A stretch of 64,000 bases of DNA from Lepidonotus clava (lineage: Eukaryota > Annelida > Polychaeta > Phyllodocida > Polynoidae), in assembly GCA_936440205.1 (NCBI GenBank), contig OW387138.1, forward strand, positions 51,413,526 to 51,477,525. The letters are read 5' to 3'. The stretch's first letter is position 1. The number at the start of each line of letters is the position of its first letter. Position numbers and translations under genes: made by a program. Below the pieces are notes generated by a model. It ran no database searches, was not told where the DNA came from, and saw only the letters and a list, made by a program, of their open reading frames with translations. Shown here piece after piece: positions 23,697-33,846 of the stretch.

Positions 23697-24246
23697 CACA
23701 GCAAATTTTTGAACTCATACATTAAACAGACTCGGCCGTGTCTGAATCAATTTGCTCTAAACCGTGTCAAGGAGTGTAAGTCTTACTCCACCATTAGCCC
23801 TGAAACAGCAAAGTATCATTATACCACCCATAGCAGTGGGCGTGTTAGGTAATATTTTTGCGCCCACCTCATAGTTTCCCTTCCCCTTCTGGCGTGTATA
23901 TAAGTGTAAGTCAGGGGGTGTTAACTATATTGTGTCACAATAGTCCCGTCCGCTCATAGTTCTCTTAACACGCCCAACCTTCTCGGCGTGTTAACGTACC
24001 TACCCTCCATTCAGGCACCAATATAATGGCCAGCAGTGGCGTACCCAGGAACCCCCCAAAACCCCCCCCCCCCGCTCAAGGCGGGAGGGGGGGGGGGGGG
24101 TTCCCATGGTGTGTGGACCCCCCTCAGATTTCTCAAATTTTACGCAATTAAACTACCAATAAAGGGAATTATCCAAATAAGGGTTTTCTGGAACCCCCTC
24201 AGATTTATCAAAGTTTGTATGCCTATAGGGGGAATGTGGGTTGTAT
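23697..24246. repeat. Left terminal inverted repeat of the giant element
   Basis: Matches the reverse complement of 48,276-48,815 over its whole length, including the CAC end, the CAGACTCGGCCGTGTCTG palindrome at 23,727-23,744, the clustered GGCGTGTTA motifs at 23,838-23,995 and a C-run/G-run hairpin at about 24,041-24,105. The same arm opens the second copy at 49,528. Confidence 0.85.
23838..23995. promoter_or_regulatory. Cluster of subterminal GGCGTGTTA motifs
   Basis: Variants of GGCGTGTTA occur at 23,838, 23,891 (diverged), 23,914 and 23,985, and in reverse at 23,964-23,975. They are kept in the right repeat and in the second copy. Plant CACTA elements use repeated subterminal motifs as binding sites for their DNA-binding protein; the same role here is inference. 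Confidence 0.5.
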
Positions 24247-24565
24247 TTGATGGCCGCGCTTTACCAGTGTTCTGCTCTCACTGTACTTAGAAGTTAGAGA
24301 TTAAAAGACTGTGTTTCACTCTGATCTAGTATATTTCTAAATTTAGATGAAAGATATATTATGACTCACATTATCTTTTCAATACTCTGTACAATCGGCC
24401 GTAGACTGCCAGGTACACACAAAACATAGTTTAGCGTGAAGCTGTGATTTAAGGTAAATTCTAACCTATAGCTATCATGCTCCCGAGGTTAACTAGTGTT
24501 ACTATATAAGAATAAAAATAAAAGGACATTTGACACAAAGTGTAGTCATAATTCTAGTGTACTAT

Positions 24566-24571
24566 TTTATT
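24566..24571 (-). terminator. Poly(A) signal of the PHD gene, left copy
   Basis: AATAAA on the minus strand, 16 bases beyond the stop codon of the PHD gene. It is conserved in the second copy. Confidence 0.55.
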
Positions 24572-24586
24572 GCTGAATCGATTATA

Positions 24587-26097
24587 TTAATCTTTATCCT
24601 CGGCGCACCACTCGCACAACACCTCGGAGCACATGATGCTGGCAGGCTCGCCCCCCTCGCAGTCGGCGTGGTAGCACCGGCCGCAGTAGTTGCAGACCAA
24701 GTACATTCTGAAATATTAAGGAGGCATGTTTAAATACACATTTGTTTAAATTTTGTGCACGAACTAATCGGACCATCACCAATCACAATCTTTAGTAACT
24801 GTACGAAATTCGGCGTTCACTCCAACGTCAACATTAAGATTCTATGCCCTCGTTATTTTTTGCCTAGTAGCATCATCGAAAATCATTGCCGCTATATAAT
24901 ATTATTTATTATGAAAAAAAAAACGGCGTACCTGTAGTTGCCATCCAAGAATATAGCCTGCGGTTGTGTGGCGTGTTGGTCTTCAGCAAACGTTTCCATC
25001 GCCTTCCACCTTTGGTCCGTTAAGTACTCCTCCTGCTCCTGAAAAAAATTGTGTGGTTATAGTTAAATGTGCAAAAGTCAATTTCGCACTTACTACATAC
25101 CAGCGTGTCCCTCGTAATATTGGCAAATTTCAGAACAATTGTACCCGTGAAATCGCCCCACTCATCATTTTGTTTTGTTTATACATATTTCCCTTCATAC
25201 GCTTACATGTTTTATTTCCCCCTTAGCTTCATCGTGTAAATACAAATGTACCAACCTGGGTCGGATCCTCCGAACAGTAGACGCACGTCCACTCTGATGG
25301 GCCGTCCGGGAGCTGCTGTTGGTCGTGCGTCCTGGAAAAAAATTCAAAAATCATCACACCGTCCATCATTTCAACATAGGTGGTCGAAACTACCAAATCA
25401 TCGGCATGTCAATTTTTCTCACCCAATCTCTGTTTCATGTTATTGTGCCAGTCTGATAAATTTGCAATTCTTAAATTGTCAAAAAAAGAGCCTGTTGTTT
25501 CAGCATGTTACATGAATTCGAGCGACCACAACTATGTCCGATCACGAGTCCGTCGTCGGGTTTTAGTCAGTGTGCATTATTTGGCATGAAGATAGTTACC
25601 TCTACCAGATAGTAAGTTAATAATTTTCTTTCCATGCTTCTCTTCTATCCCTGTCTATCAACAGTGTTGAACAATTTAAACCTACTTAGGGGTGAACTGG
25701 GGCGCCCACTCGGTCCGTTTGGGTTCCGTCCAGATCGTTTCCTCCTCTTCAATATTTTTCTCCTCACGCGGTGTCCATGCCTGGGATTCCTCTTCCTCCT
25801 CCGACAGCACATGGTTGCTTGAATGAGCCAAAAAACAACCTTTAAGTGTCTGGAATTGGTTATCTACGTGTATGTGGAGAAAACGAAAAAAAAGAGGAAA
25901 ATATGTACCCAACGTAACAGCTATTATCCACACCCTTATACATTTGTTAACAAACACTCTATATATGGAAGTATAACTCCCAAGTCATTCTCCCGCAAAG
26001 CCTGAAAAAACACTACTTCTCTATGTAGGCAAGTTATCTTATCAAATTATAGGCAAGTTATCTGATTCACCTACCGGTTTTTCTGCGCGGTCGCCAT
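24587..26097 (-). CDS. PHD-finger cargo protein of the giant element, five exons (152 aa)
   Basis: Coding exons on the minus strand: 26,097-26,075, 25,817-25,686, 25,331-25,256, 25,038-24,932 and 24,707-24,587, all with GT-AG borders, total 459 nt. The start MATAQKNR is the first ATG. The second exon is Glu-rich (SEEEEESQAW). The last three build one C4HC3 PHD finger: EWTCVYCSEDP, then an acidic insert, then LVCNYCGRCYHADC and LCEWCAED. Intron phases (2, 2, 0, 2) match the gene at 678-1673. It lies near the left end and reads toward it, away from the transposase gene upstream, and both are on the minus strand. A PHD protein could target the element to modified chromatin or read histone tails for its transcription; this is inference. 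It looks whole. Confidence 0.85.
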
Positions 26098-26945
26098 TGT
26101 TCAAAATGTGGCGCTTGAATTTAATATCAGCAAACTTCTGCGTACGTCTTTTATGGTCCTGAGGCTGGCGCGGGACTGTGTGTGTGCACGTGGTGGGCAC
26201 ATCCTTATAAAGCTGGTGCCCCCCCCCGTTATACAAGGGGCAGGTAATGAGGGGCGATCTAGGTCAGTCGAGCAGCCTGAGCGACCGGTGTCAGGTGTTA
26301 CATAAGGTGTGGCTCGCGCAGCCCTGGCAGGAGGTGCACGTCCTGACACCTGACTCAAGAAACCACCCGTAAATGCACACAGCCCCACACCCCCAGCCTG
26401 TGAAATAACTTCAGAAAACGTACCTCAAAGTCGCACATCCTGACACCGTAACCTTGTGAAGTAATTTCCTACCTTTTATTTTAAATTTGAAAGTAGTCAC
26501 ATTATAAGGTTTAGGGCGTAATATAATTATTCCTCCCATGAATACACTACTTCAACACGAATTTTTATTAAAAAAATGTTGCTTTTGTTGGCAAAAGCGT
26601 CTAAAACACATAATCCTAACAATGCATATAAAACACCGGACAGGGTCCGAAATTAAGCTGCTGCGCCCTATAGGCCGGGCCTATAGGCCTGCACCCGGCG
26701 TGCACACTCACACTCGTGAGTCTGCACACTCACACTCGTGATTCTGCACACTCACGGCCAGTTGCGCTATTTTTAAGTTTTGCACCTTTTTTATACATGT
26801 GCACACTTCTCATGGAATATTTTCATTCCCATATATCGGGGGGTGCATATCCAAAATTTGTGGTGCACAATCTCAGTAATTCTGCATACGTTTTCAGCTT
26901 AATTTCGGACACCATGAGTTTGATATATCTATAGGTCCTCTAAAT
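26098..26945. other. Intergenic region between PHD gene and transposase gene
   Basis: Holds the PHD gene promoter region by position. A run of CACACTCACACTCGTGA repeats lies at about 26,700-26,755. No coding region is supported. The matching region of the second copy is shorter by small deletions. Confidence 0.5.
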
Positions 26946-29900
26946 CTACAAGAAGTCGTGGCGCCAAAGGGGACATACGATCATATTTTCTTTTTCAACC
27001 ACATATCCAAAATGTCCACTTATCCGCATAACAGGCAGGAAAGATGCCCATGAAGGTTGCTCGAACTTTGCCTTGTGCCACATTGTATAAGGACTTATGT
27101 ATCTGGATGCGACGGTGCTGTGTTGGTACCACTTCACAGCTGCAAACAGATGTTGCCTCTTCTTCCTGGTTACATTACATTGTACGTAATGTTTCATGTA
27201 GTGGGTGGCGATGCACGGGCGCTCCCGGGGGTCATTCTGTTCGTCTTCGTACCAATTGGCCATTAGTCTAGACAACTTTTTACCACTGCTGGACTTTGTG
27301 CTGGAATAAGTCATGGGGCCATATTTTACGACTTTAGACTGCACGTAAAATGAAGGCAGAAATGACTTCTCTAGGATCTCCTGTTCTGTGGGGTACATCT
27401 TTTTGTATGTTTCTTTGAGCAGCTCAAGATCGTCCGAGTCGAGCCACACCTTTTCTTCTCTAAATGTCTCGAAGCCGTCGCGGAGACTCCATAGGCTCTC
27501 GCACTGCGCCAAATCTCGCTCATTGGGTACATCGAGTGTTTCCAGGACCGTTCTTGCTTTCTTCTCTCCTTCTCCCAGCTGGCAGTGTTTGCCAAATTTC
27601 CCCTCGTGTTTGGACGGCATTTCGGCGCGCGCCTGACTGACACGACTCATCCGGTGAAACCTCTCAAACAATTGTTTCTCTATCTGGCGATTGTTAGTCG
27701 GCACATCCCCCAAGTAACCATTATACCGCTCAAAACTGAACAGCCAAGTACTGGGAGCTGGACCATACTCCCGGAGACACTCCTTTAAATGGAGATGTAG
27801 ATGCATGTTTGGCGTAATGAAATCAGAACCGAACTGGACCTCTGTGCTCCTGCAAAAGTACAATAGTTTCCTGTGTGCCTGTTCTATCTCGTGGTATGTA
27901 ATACAAGGCTTGCACAGAAGTCGAGTGGCCTCTACGAAACGCTGCCAGCTTTGAAGCATATTATCCGGCAAAAGGCCCTGGAGGCAGTATCCAGACGAGA
28001 CTGTAACCCAATTCTTCCACTCCTTTGCCGTCCACATCCCAGCGTTCGATTTGATGTTAGTTACCAAGCAGTCATCCGGTAGTCCCTCTTTAAACTGATT
28101 CAGACGAGCATCAATAGTCAACACCTGATTAGCGCTTAGTACAACCCCCAACGCCAAACCTTCCTCATCTGTTGATTTCTTCTTCTTCTTTGACAACTCT
28201 TTGTCGGTCCACCTCTTCCACATTCACTTGGCGGTCCCTGAATCCCAATAATAAAAGCACATATGTGAAATCGGTATTGAAACCCCAATGAACTTAATAG
28301 TCCTAATTAAAGGCAAATGCAAGTTCCATTTCAAACACATTATCAGTGCTAAACATTAATTAATGTTAGGTCAAGCTTCAACACTTACCCAACAGTACAT
28401 TATGCATCACATCGATCGAGAGGAACCTGAAAAAATGAATGTCAAGCGTCTAAGTAAAAACATATAATATAGTTACTGCTAATGGAAACATTTTTATTAA
28501 TGTTTATTCAAATGTCCAATTAAAATTTTTAATATTTTGGTATAATTCTGTGTAAGTTTGGCCATTAAATTTGTTCGGCCTGGAGATTGAACTGACTTGA
28601 TGGGATTGAAGTAGGGCAATTCTAGGAGGACACAGGAACGAGCTCCATACTGTTTCTCAAGTTTACTTTTCTCTCTCGGGGTGGATGCAGCTCTAATCTC
28701 CCTCACTCTCTCCTTGTGTTGGTCCAGAGTAAGAGGAGTCCAATTCGCCACTTTGAATCCTCCACGGTTTGAATTATTGAATTCCTTCAGACATTTTGAA
28801 CAACCCATGATAGCATTAGGTAGCAGGAAACCGCAGGTCTTCCTCCCTGCAGGCAGGTCGGCAGCAACGTTCAAAAGCGCCAACTTAACGGTCTTGCCAT
28901 TTGGGCAATCCTTGGTTATAAGCCTTTTTCCCCAATTCCAGAATTCCTTGAGTTCGTCAACTTGGGGCCTCAGAAAACTGGTAAGGTCGGCAGGTTCTTT
29001 ACTTAAGTTTGGAATGACACCGTATAGTATGACGTTCTCAAGTCTGTACCGCTCATTTCTGGGTAGGTTAAGTATTGTTAGGTAAATGCCCCCTACTGAC
29101 ATCGAAGCTTTCCGAGAGAATGGTTGAAACCAATCGATATTCATCTGAAGAGCCAAGTTGTTTTCATTATCAAGAAAACACTAGTTGTTCACGTTAAAGT
29201 CTTTCCATACCGAACCGTCGTAAATGTCAGCATACACTCTGTCGGGTATCCTCCTTCCCTTCCATTCTATACATTTCAGCTCAAAACCTGGACGTTTCAT
29301 CATAACCTGCAAACTCTTCTCGAGCGACTGGTAACAGAATGTCCTGACTGGAAGGAAGGTAATTTCCCCACTAATCTTGGCCTCATAAAACAATTTCCAG
29401 TTGCAACGTTTGAAATTATCACTGACGGTTCTGCACCGCATGGGTTGCTGAATACCACGAACATCCGTGTAAAAGCCTCGACCTCGCACACGCTCAGTGG
29501 TGGACAACACAGAATGCGACAACGTATAACAGCTCGGGCAGCATACACTCGTAGAGTAATTAGTCATCGTTAGGTCTGTACCCAACCATTTGTACATCAT
29601 CAGCATCGTTTTGGGGAATACTGCCTCCGCTGCTTTTGAAACCTGGTCATTACCTGCTACCGTCAATAATTCACAAATGAAGCACATAACTTTAGCCATT
29701 TGCGTATCACTGGTGAAGGTGTGGATCTGCCACTGCAAAAGAAAGAACAGAACCCATGAAAATAGGCTTTGGATATTTTTATTAGGGGTACCAAGAACAA
29801 GCCTTGACAATGGGCTAGGAAGACCCGTCCCGTCACCGAAAACCACTTTTAAGTGACGGATGGCCCTGTTGCGAATCATGACTGCCTCTGGATCAAGCTT

Positions 29901-30964
29901 ATCATTTTCATTCGATTCTTGGGAATCTTCCATGGTACCGTAATAGTCTTGCGTATCATCACCTGACTCCTCATCGGCTTCCATGGGTACCGCCTCTTCA
30001 ACAGGCTGATTGCGACCCACAGGCTGACTGTCTGCTTCTCCCGGATTCCCGACTTCAGCCTGCCGCTGATTAGCAGCTGCAGCTTCCGCCCGAATACCAG
30101 CTCCAACTTGGATACCAACCTGGATACCACCTTCAGCCCGAATACCCGCTTCAACCTGCATACCACCTTCAGCCTCAATACCCGCTTCAGCCTGGTTACC
30201 TGCCTCAGCCTGAAAACCTGCTTCAGCCTGGTTACCTGCCTCAGCCTGAAAACCTGCTTCAGCCTGGTTACCTGCCTCAGCCTGAAAACCTGCTTCAGCC
30301 TGGTTACCTGCCTCAGCCTGAAAACCTGCTTCAGCCTGGTTAACTGCCTCAGCCTGAAAACCTGCTTCAGCCTGGTTACCTGCCTCAGCCTGAATATCTG
30401 CAGCTTCGGCCTCAAGACCCACTTCTGCCTGATTGCCAGCGTGTTGAGGTAAACCAAATTGGGGTGGTTCTGCAAGACACATGTATAAGAATAAATTAAA
30501 TGTACAGTAGGGTTGCACAGTACAGACTATCCCACCCAATGTTGTTTCTCTGACTCAAAAGCTATGATAGAAAGATGCATGGAGGGATACATATATATAA
30601 CGTCCATTGTTTAAGTCATTCATTATTTGAACAATCGTTTAATTGTTAAGAAAAGATTTAGGCTGCCGATAATTTTCCAAACACTAACTGATCATTAAGA
30701 TTATAGGAGGTATTTGAAAATAATATCTATGCGCGCAAGCTAGCTAGGAAGGTTTTGAAGGATATCGATTTCAGGTGCAAGTGACTGTATCCTAGTTATA
30801 CTATTTATCTGATACTCACCATGCTCCATACGATGCTTCCTGTTATATGTACTTTTTGAAACTGGACATTTACATGTGTCGCACCATCGGTTTCGGCTAG
30901 TGTCCATATTTCTTCTGGTTTCTGCCTGGTCACTGGTCAGACCCTTGAAACACCACGAGGCCAT
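26946..30964 (-). pseudogene. EnSpm/CACTA-type transposase gene, left copy, broken
   Basis: Same gene as at 55,715-59,906, with the same exon order on the minus strand. It has a short first exon with a C2H2-like finger, then a long exon with the NQAEAGFQAEAG repeat, an acidic part and the TNP2-like core (NLPRNERYRLENV, ADLPAGRKTCGF). A 38-nt exon (28,389-28,426) encodes SIDVMHNVLL, and a last exon with FSFERYNGYLGD is of DUF4218 type. Transposases of this family cut at CAC...GTG ends. The gene has a few breaks in this copy. It faces the membrane protein gene across a shared promoter region near 31.0-31.7 kb. Confidence 0.8.
30180..30410. repeat. 36-bp coding tandem repeat in transposase gene, about five units
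   Basis: The unit encodes NQAEAGFQAEAG on the minus strand. Five GFQ-type units occur here against eight in the second copy, so the array changes length. The plus-strand ORFs over it are shadows. Confidence 0.85.
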
Positions 30965-31033
30965 GGCGAACTTGAGTTAGACAGCAGCACTTCAGGGCGA
31001 TGAACCTTCCCCAATTGCGACCACGACCCAAGT

Positions 31034-31041
31034 ATTTATAT
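31034..31041 (-). promoter_or_regulatory. TATA box of transposase gene, left copy
   Basis: TATATAAA on the minus strand, about 70 bases upstream of the transposase ATG. It is conserved at 59,977-59,984 in the second copy. Confidence 0.5.
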
Positions 31042-31239
31042 ATGGTACAGACCGACGCCTATGGTCCCACCAGCTGAAAGCCGCGAATTGCCGCGACATG
31101 CCACAGCCCCGACCCAGGGGTAGCTGCACTCGAGCTCCTAACCTCAGACACCCGTGTGAAATTAAAGCCGAGAACAGCTGCCACAGTATTACCAGGAGAT
31201 TACTGTAGCCTCCAGCCTGGCCGTCACGGTAGCGCGTTG

Positions 31240-31410
31240 TCGTGATTTGTCAGGCGCATGAAGTTTCTTCAGCTTCCGAAACGCATCGTCCGCCGTCAGG
31301 ACTGGTGAGGGCATGACACCTGCCATTAAAACCTAGGGTCTACCCATTAAAGGGCGGTGAAGTTTCCTCAGCTTCCGAAACGCATCGTCCGCCGTCAGGT
31401 CGACTGGTGA
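31240..31410. promoter_or_regulatory. Duplicated motif in the shared promoter region
   Basis: A block of about 50 bases centred on CAGCTTCCGAAACGCATCG occurs near 31,270 and again near 31,370, about 105 bases apart. Both copies lie between the divergent transposase and membrane protein genes. The second element keeps both near 60,213 and 60,316. This may be a bidirectional control region. Confidence 0.45.
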
Positions 31411-31717
31411 TAGGATTTCATCTGCCTTGAAAACCGAGCTCGAAGGTCAAACCTTTGGTTCTACAAGTGATACGAGTCGATGGCCGACTTTCCAAATTAT
31501 TCAAAATACGTAAAACATATGTATTCATTCTGGTGGTCGCCCTTCCTAATTAATTAATATGGCCAGTTTTCTGAATTCTAGGGTGTGGCCATATGGCAGT
31601 TATAGTTTATTCTGTCTGTTTGAATTGCCTGGCCATGGTAATTTGGAAGGAAGGTGTTTGTTTAAAGTTGAGATGACAACCTTCATGTTCTCTTCTTTCT
31701 TTTTTTTCAATATATAG

Positions 31718-32502
31718 CTGCCGCGTACTTGGTTCTTGTATCATGCGTGGAATTTGTTCGAGCTGCCAGTGGCGGATACTGGCCTCGGGTCGTTCACAAT
31801 AAGCCTGGAGTAACCCGTACCCGGTTGGTCAACCTCACTGCTCCAATTACCGGTCACCCTCCACCAAAACACGATGCGATGACCGGCCTCACCTTTCATG
31901 ACACCCTGCAAGCCTTGTTGGACCAGGACCATACCGTAACTGACACTGGATCTGAAGCCAACCCAGGAGACGAAAACATTAAAGAATTACCAACTGTGGT
32001 ACTTCTCTCTTCGTACACTCTTCTTGTTATCCTCGCCGTAGCCATAATTATTAGCATATTCTTTGTTTGCTCCGGAATTAATCGCATCTTCGCAGAAGCT
32101 CGTTTTCGTGTATACTTGCTTGTCTCGGGCAATCACAGTGTATGGCTTAAAATAGGCACGTTCCCTGGACATTTCGGAGATTATATCTTTCAAACAGACG
32201 ATCCTATCACACTGACTAAAGCCGAAAATATATGCCTAGGCGCACGATACACATTTAACTGTGTCATCCAAATGACCGACTGCTATACCGGCACATCGAC
32301 ACGACTGCCCACACATTTAAAGGTTAATAAACTGAAGGACATCATGTTGACAAGATTGATGACTAAGGGCATTATATGCTACCAGTTGGTTACCATGGGT
32401 ATAGGCATAGGAGAGCCTGTTCTTTTGGGGAAATACCGGCCCGGTGAGCTTGCAATTAGTACTAATACTTCAGTCGACTTAAGCCGTGTTGACCTTGATT
32501 AA
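31718..32502 (+). CDS. Single-pass membrane protein of unknown family, left copy
   Basis: The C-terminal 260 residues are clear; the 5' limit is uncertain because a pyrimidine tract ending in TATATAG just before 31,718 can be read as a splice acceptor. A hydrophobic leader (YLVLVSCVEFVRAASG) may be a signal peptide. A strong membrane segment lies at about residues 90-115 (VILAVAIIISIFFVC), followed by a basic, strand-rich domain of about 140 residues (FRVYLLVSGNHSVWLKIGTF, GEPVLLGKYRPGELA). The likely topology is a short outer part and a longer inner part. AATAAA at 32,609-32,614 ends the transcript. I do not recognise the family. The second copy at 60,754-61,584 differs mostly by single substitutions. 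Confidence 0.75.
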
Positions 32503-32608
32503 GTCTTGTGTGAAAAATGTTGTATTTTTGTGTGTTTACTACCAATATGCTGCCGAACGTGCGTGCAATCAATACAAGTGTTATGGTCATAAATTGAATT
32601 TGTAGCTA

Positions 32609-32614
32609 AATAAA
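32609..32614 (+). terminator. Poly(A) signal of membrane protein gene
   Basis: AATAAA about 105 bases past the stop; it is conserved at 61,690-61,695 in the second copy. Confidence 0.6.
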
Positions 32615-32619
32615 ATTTG

Positions 32620-33846
32620 GGTTTTGGAAAGAGCAGTATGACGCTGACAAGAGCGCTTTTACTCTGGCTCGGGATAGGGTCAACCCCTTATGTAATCTGT
32701 GAGACAGGCCCCTAAGTTAGGGGCCTGAGGCTAAACTAGGTCTGCAACCTAAACTAGTAGTGGAATTAAATGTGGTTAACGCCATAATCTGGCTATCGGG
32801 CTCCAACCGAAATTATGGCTATAGCTAATTAAGCTATCGTCCCTTAATAAATCTCGACACCTAAATCGACTTGTTCGTTTTTTAAATTATTAATTTTGCA
32901 ATGACACAGAAGCTCCAAGTTACCAATACATAACTCCAGGAGAACTTCCACTTTAAAGGGTTACAATATGCAGGAGGTTTTTTATTCTCTCACAGAAAGA
33001 ATATAGGTCACCGTGTGATACAAATCCTAGAAAGTATTTCGGGTTCATCAGGAGACTATATGGTCACGTGTAAATTTTTATAGGTCCTACTGGCAGCGAT
33101 GTATTTGATCATAATAAAATTTCTGAAAAATTACTTTTGCAACTTACTGCATGAAATCTAACTAAAAAGGATCCACTAGAAAAGAAGTAACAGTTCTTAA
33201 AACCGGCTTCATGTCAACATTATTTTTTGATGACTGCGAAATAAGTACGAAGAGATGATTGATGTCGCATCATTTTAAAAATCTTATATCGAGCTTATGT
33301 TTGTTTAAAATACAGTTTTTATGAGTGATTTATGCTATTATTGATAACAGGTGTCATTCCATTGCTCTTCTAATGGTAGAGACCTTGTACCATAAAACTT
33401 ATCAAAAAAATGTTGTATTGTAATCGATTTCAAGTTCGTGGTCTATCTTTAAGAAATAGCACATTCGGGTTTTCAACAAAATGACACGTCATTATAGTTA
33501 AATGCGTTTCGTATCGTAAATAAAAAGTATTCATAAATTTAAGATTCACTTATTAGAAGGACCTGGATAACGCGTACGGTTTTAGACTAATGTAAGGCGA
33601 GTTTTAGGCAACCAACATATCTATATAAATACTTCCCTGCTTATCGAGCATGCCACAATGAAAACAAGAAGCGCAAAGTTCTTTGATAAAAGTTTATAAA
33701 ACGACTATACAATTTAAGAAAGTACAAAGACCTAACATACAGCGTGACACAGACTATACAATTAAACGTAGTGTAAAGATAACATAAAGATGATAAACAT
33801 AAACATCACATAACATAGAGCATTAAACAGACCCTTTAGAAATAAG
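32620..33846. other. Conserved non-coding region between convergent genes
   Basis: No ORF supported. A GC hairpin GCCCCTAAgttaGGGGC lies at about 32,710-32,726 between the convergent 3' ends of the membrane and coiled-coil genes. The region is nearly the same in the second copy (61,700-62,940). Confidence 0.5.

Noticed and set aside
24594-24782. Long-looking Ala/Val/Arg-rich ORFs over the last PHD exon
   Set aside because: They are other-frame readings of the GC-rich PHD exon; the PHD frame has the cysteine pattern and splice sites.
30108-30452. Plus-strand ORF with repeated SLVTCLSLKTCF
   Set aside because: It is the antisense shadow of the 36-bp repeat in the transposase gene.
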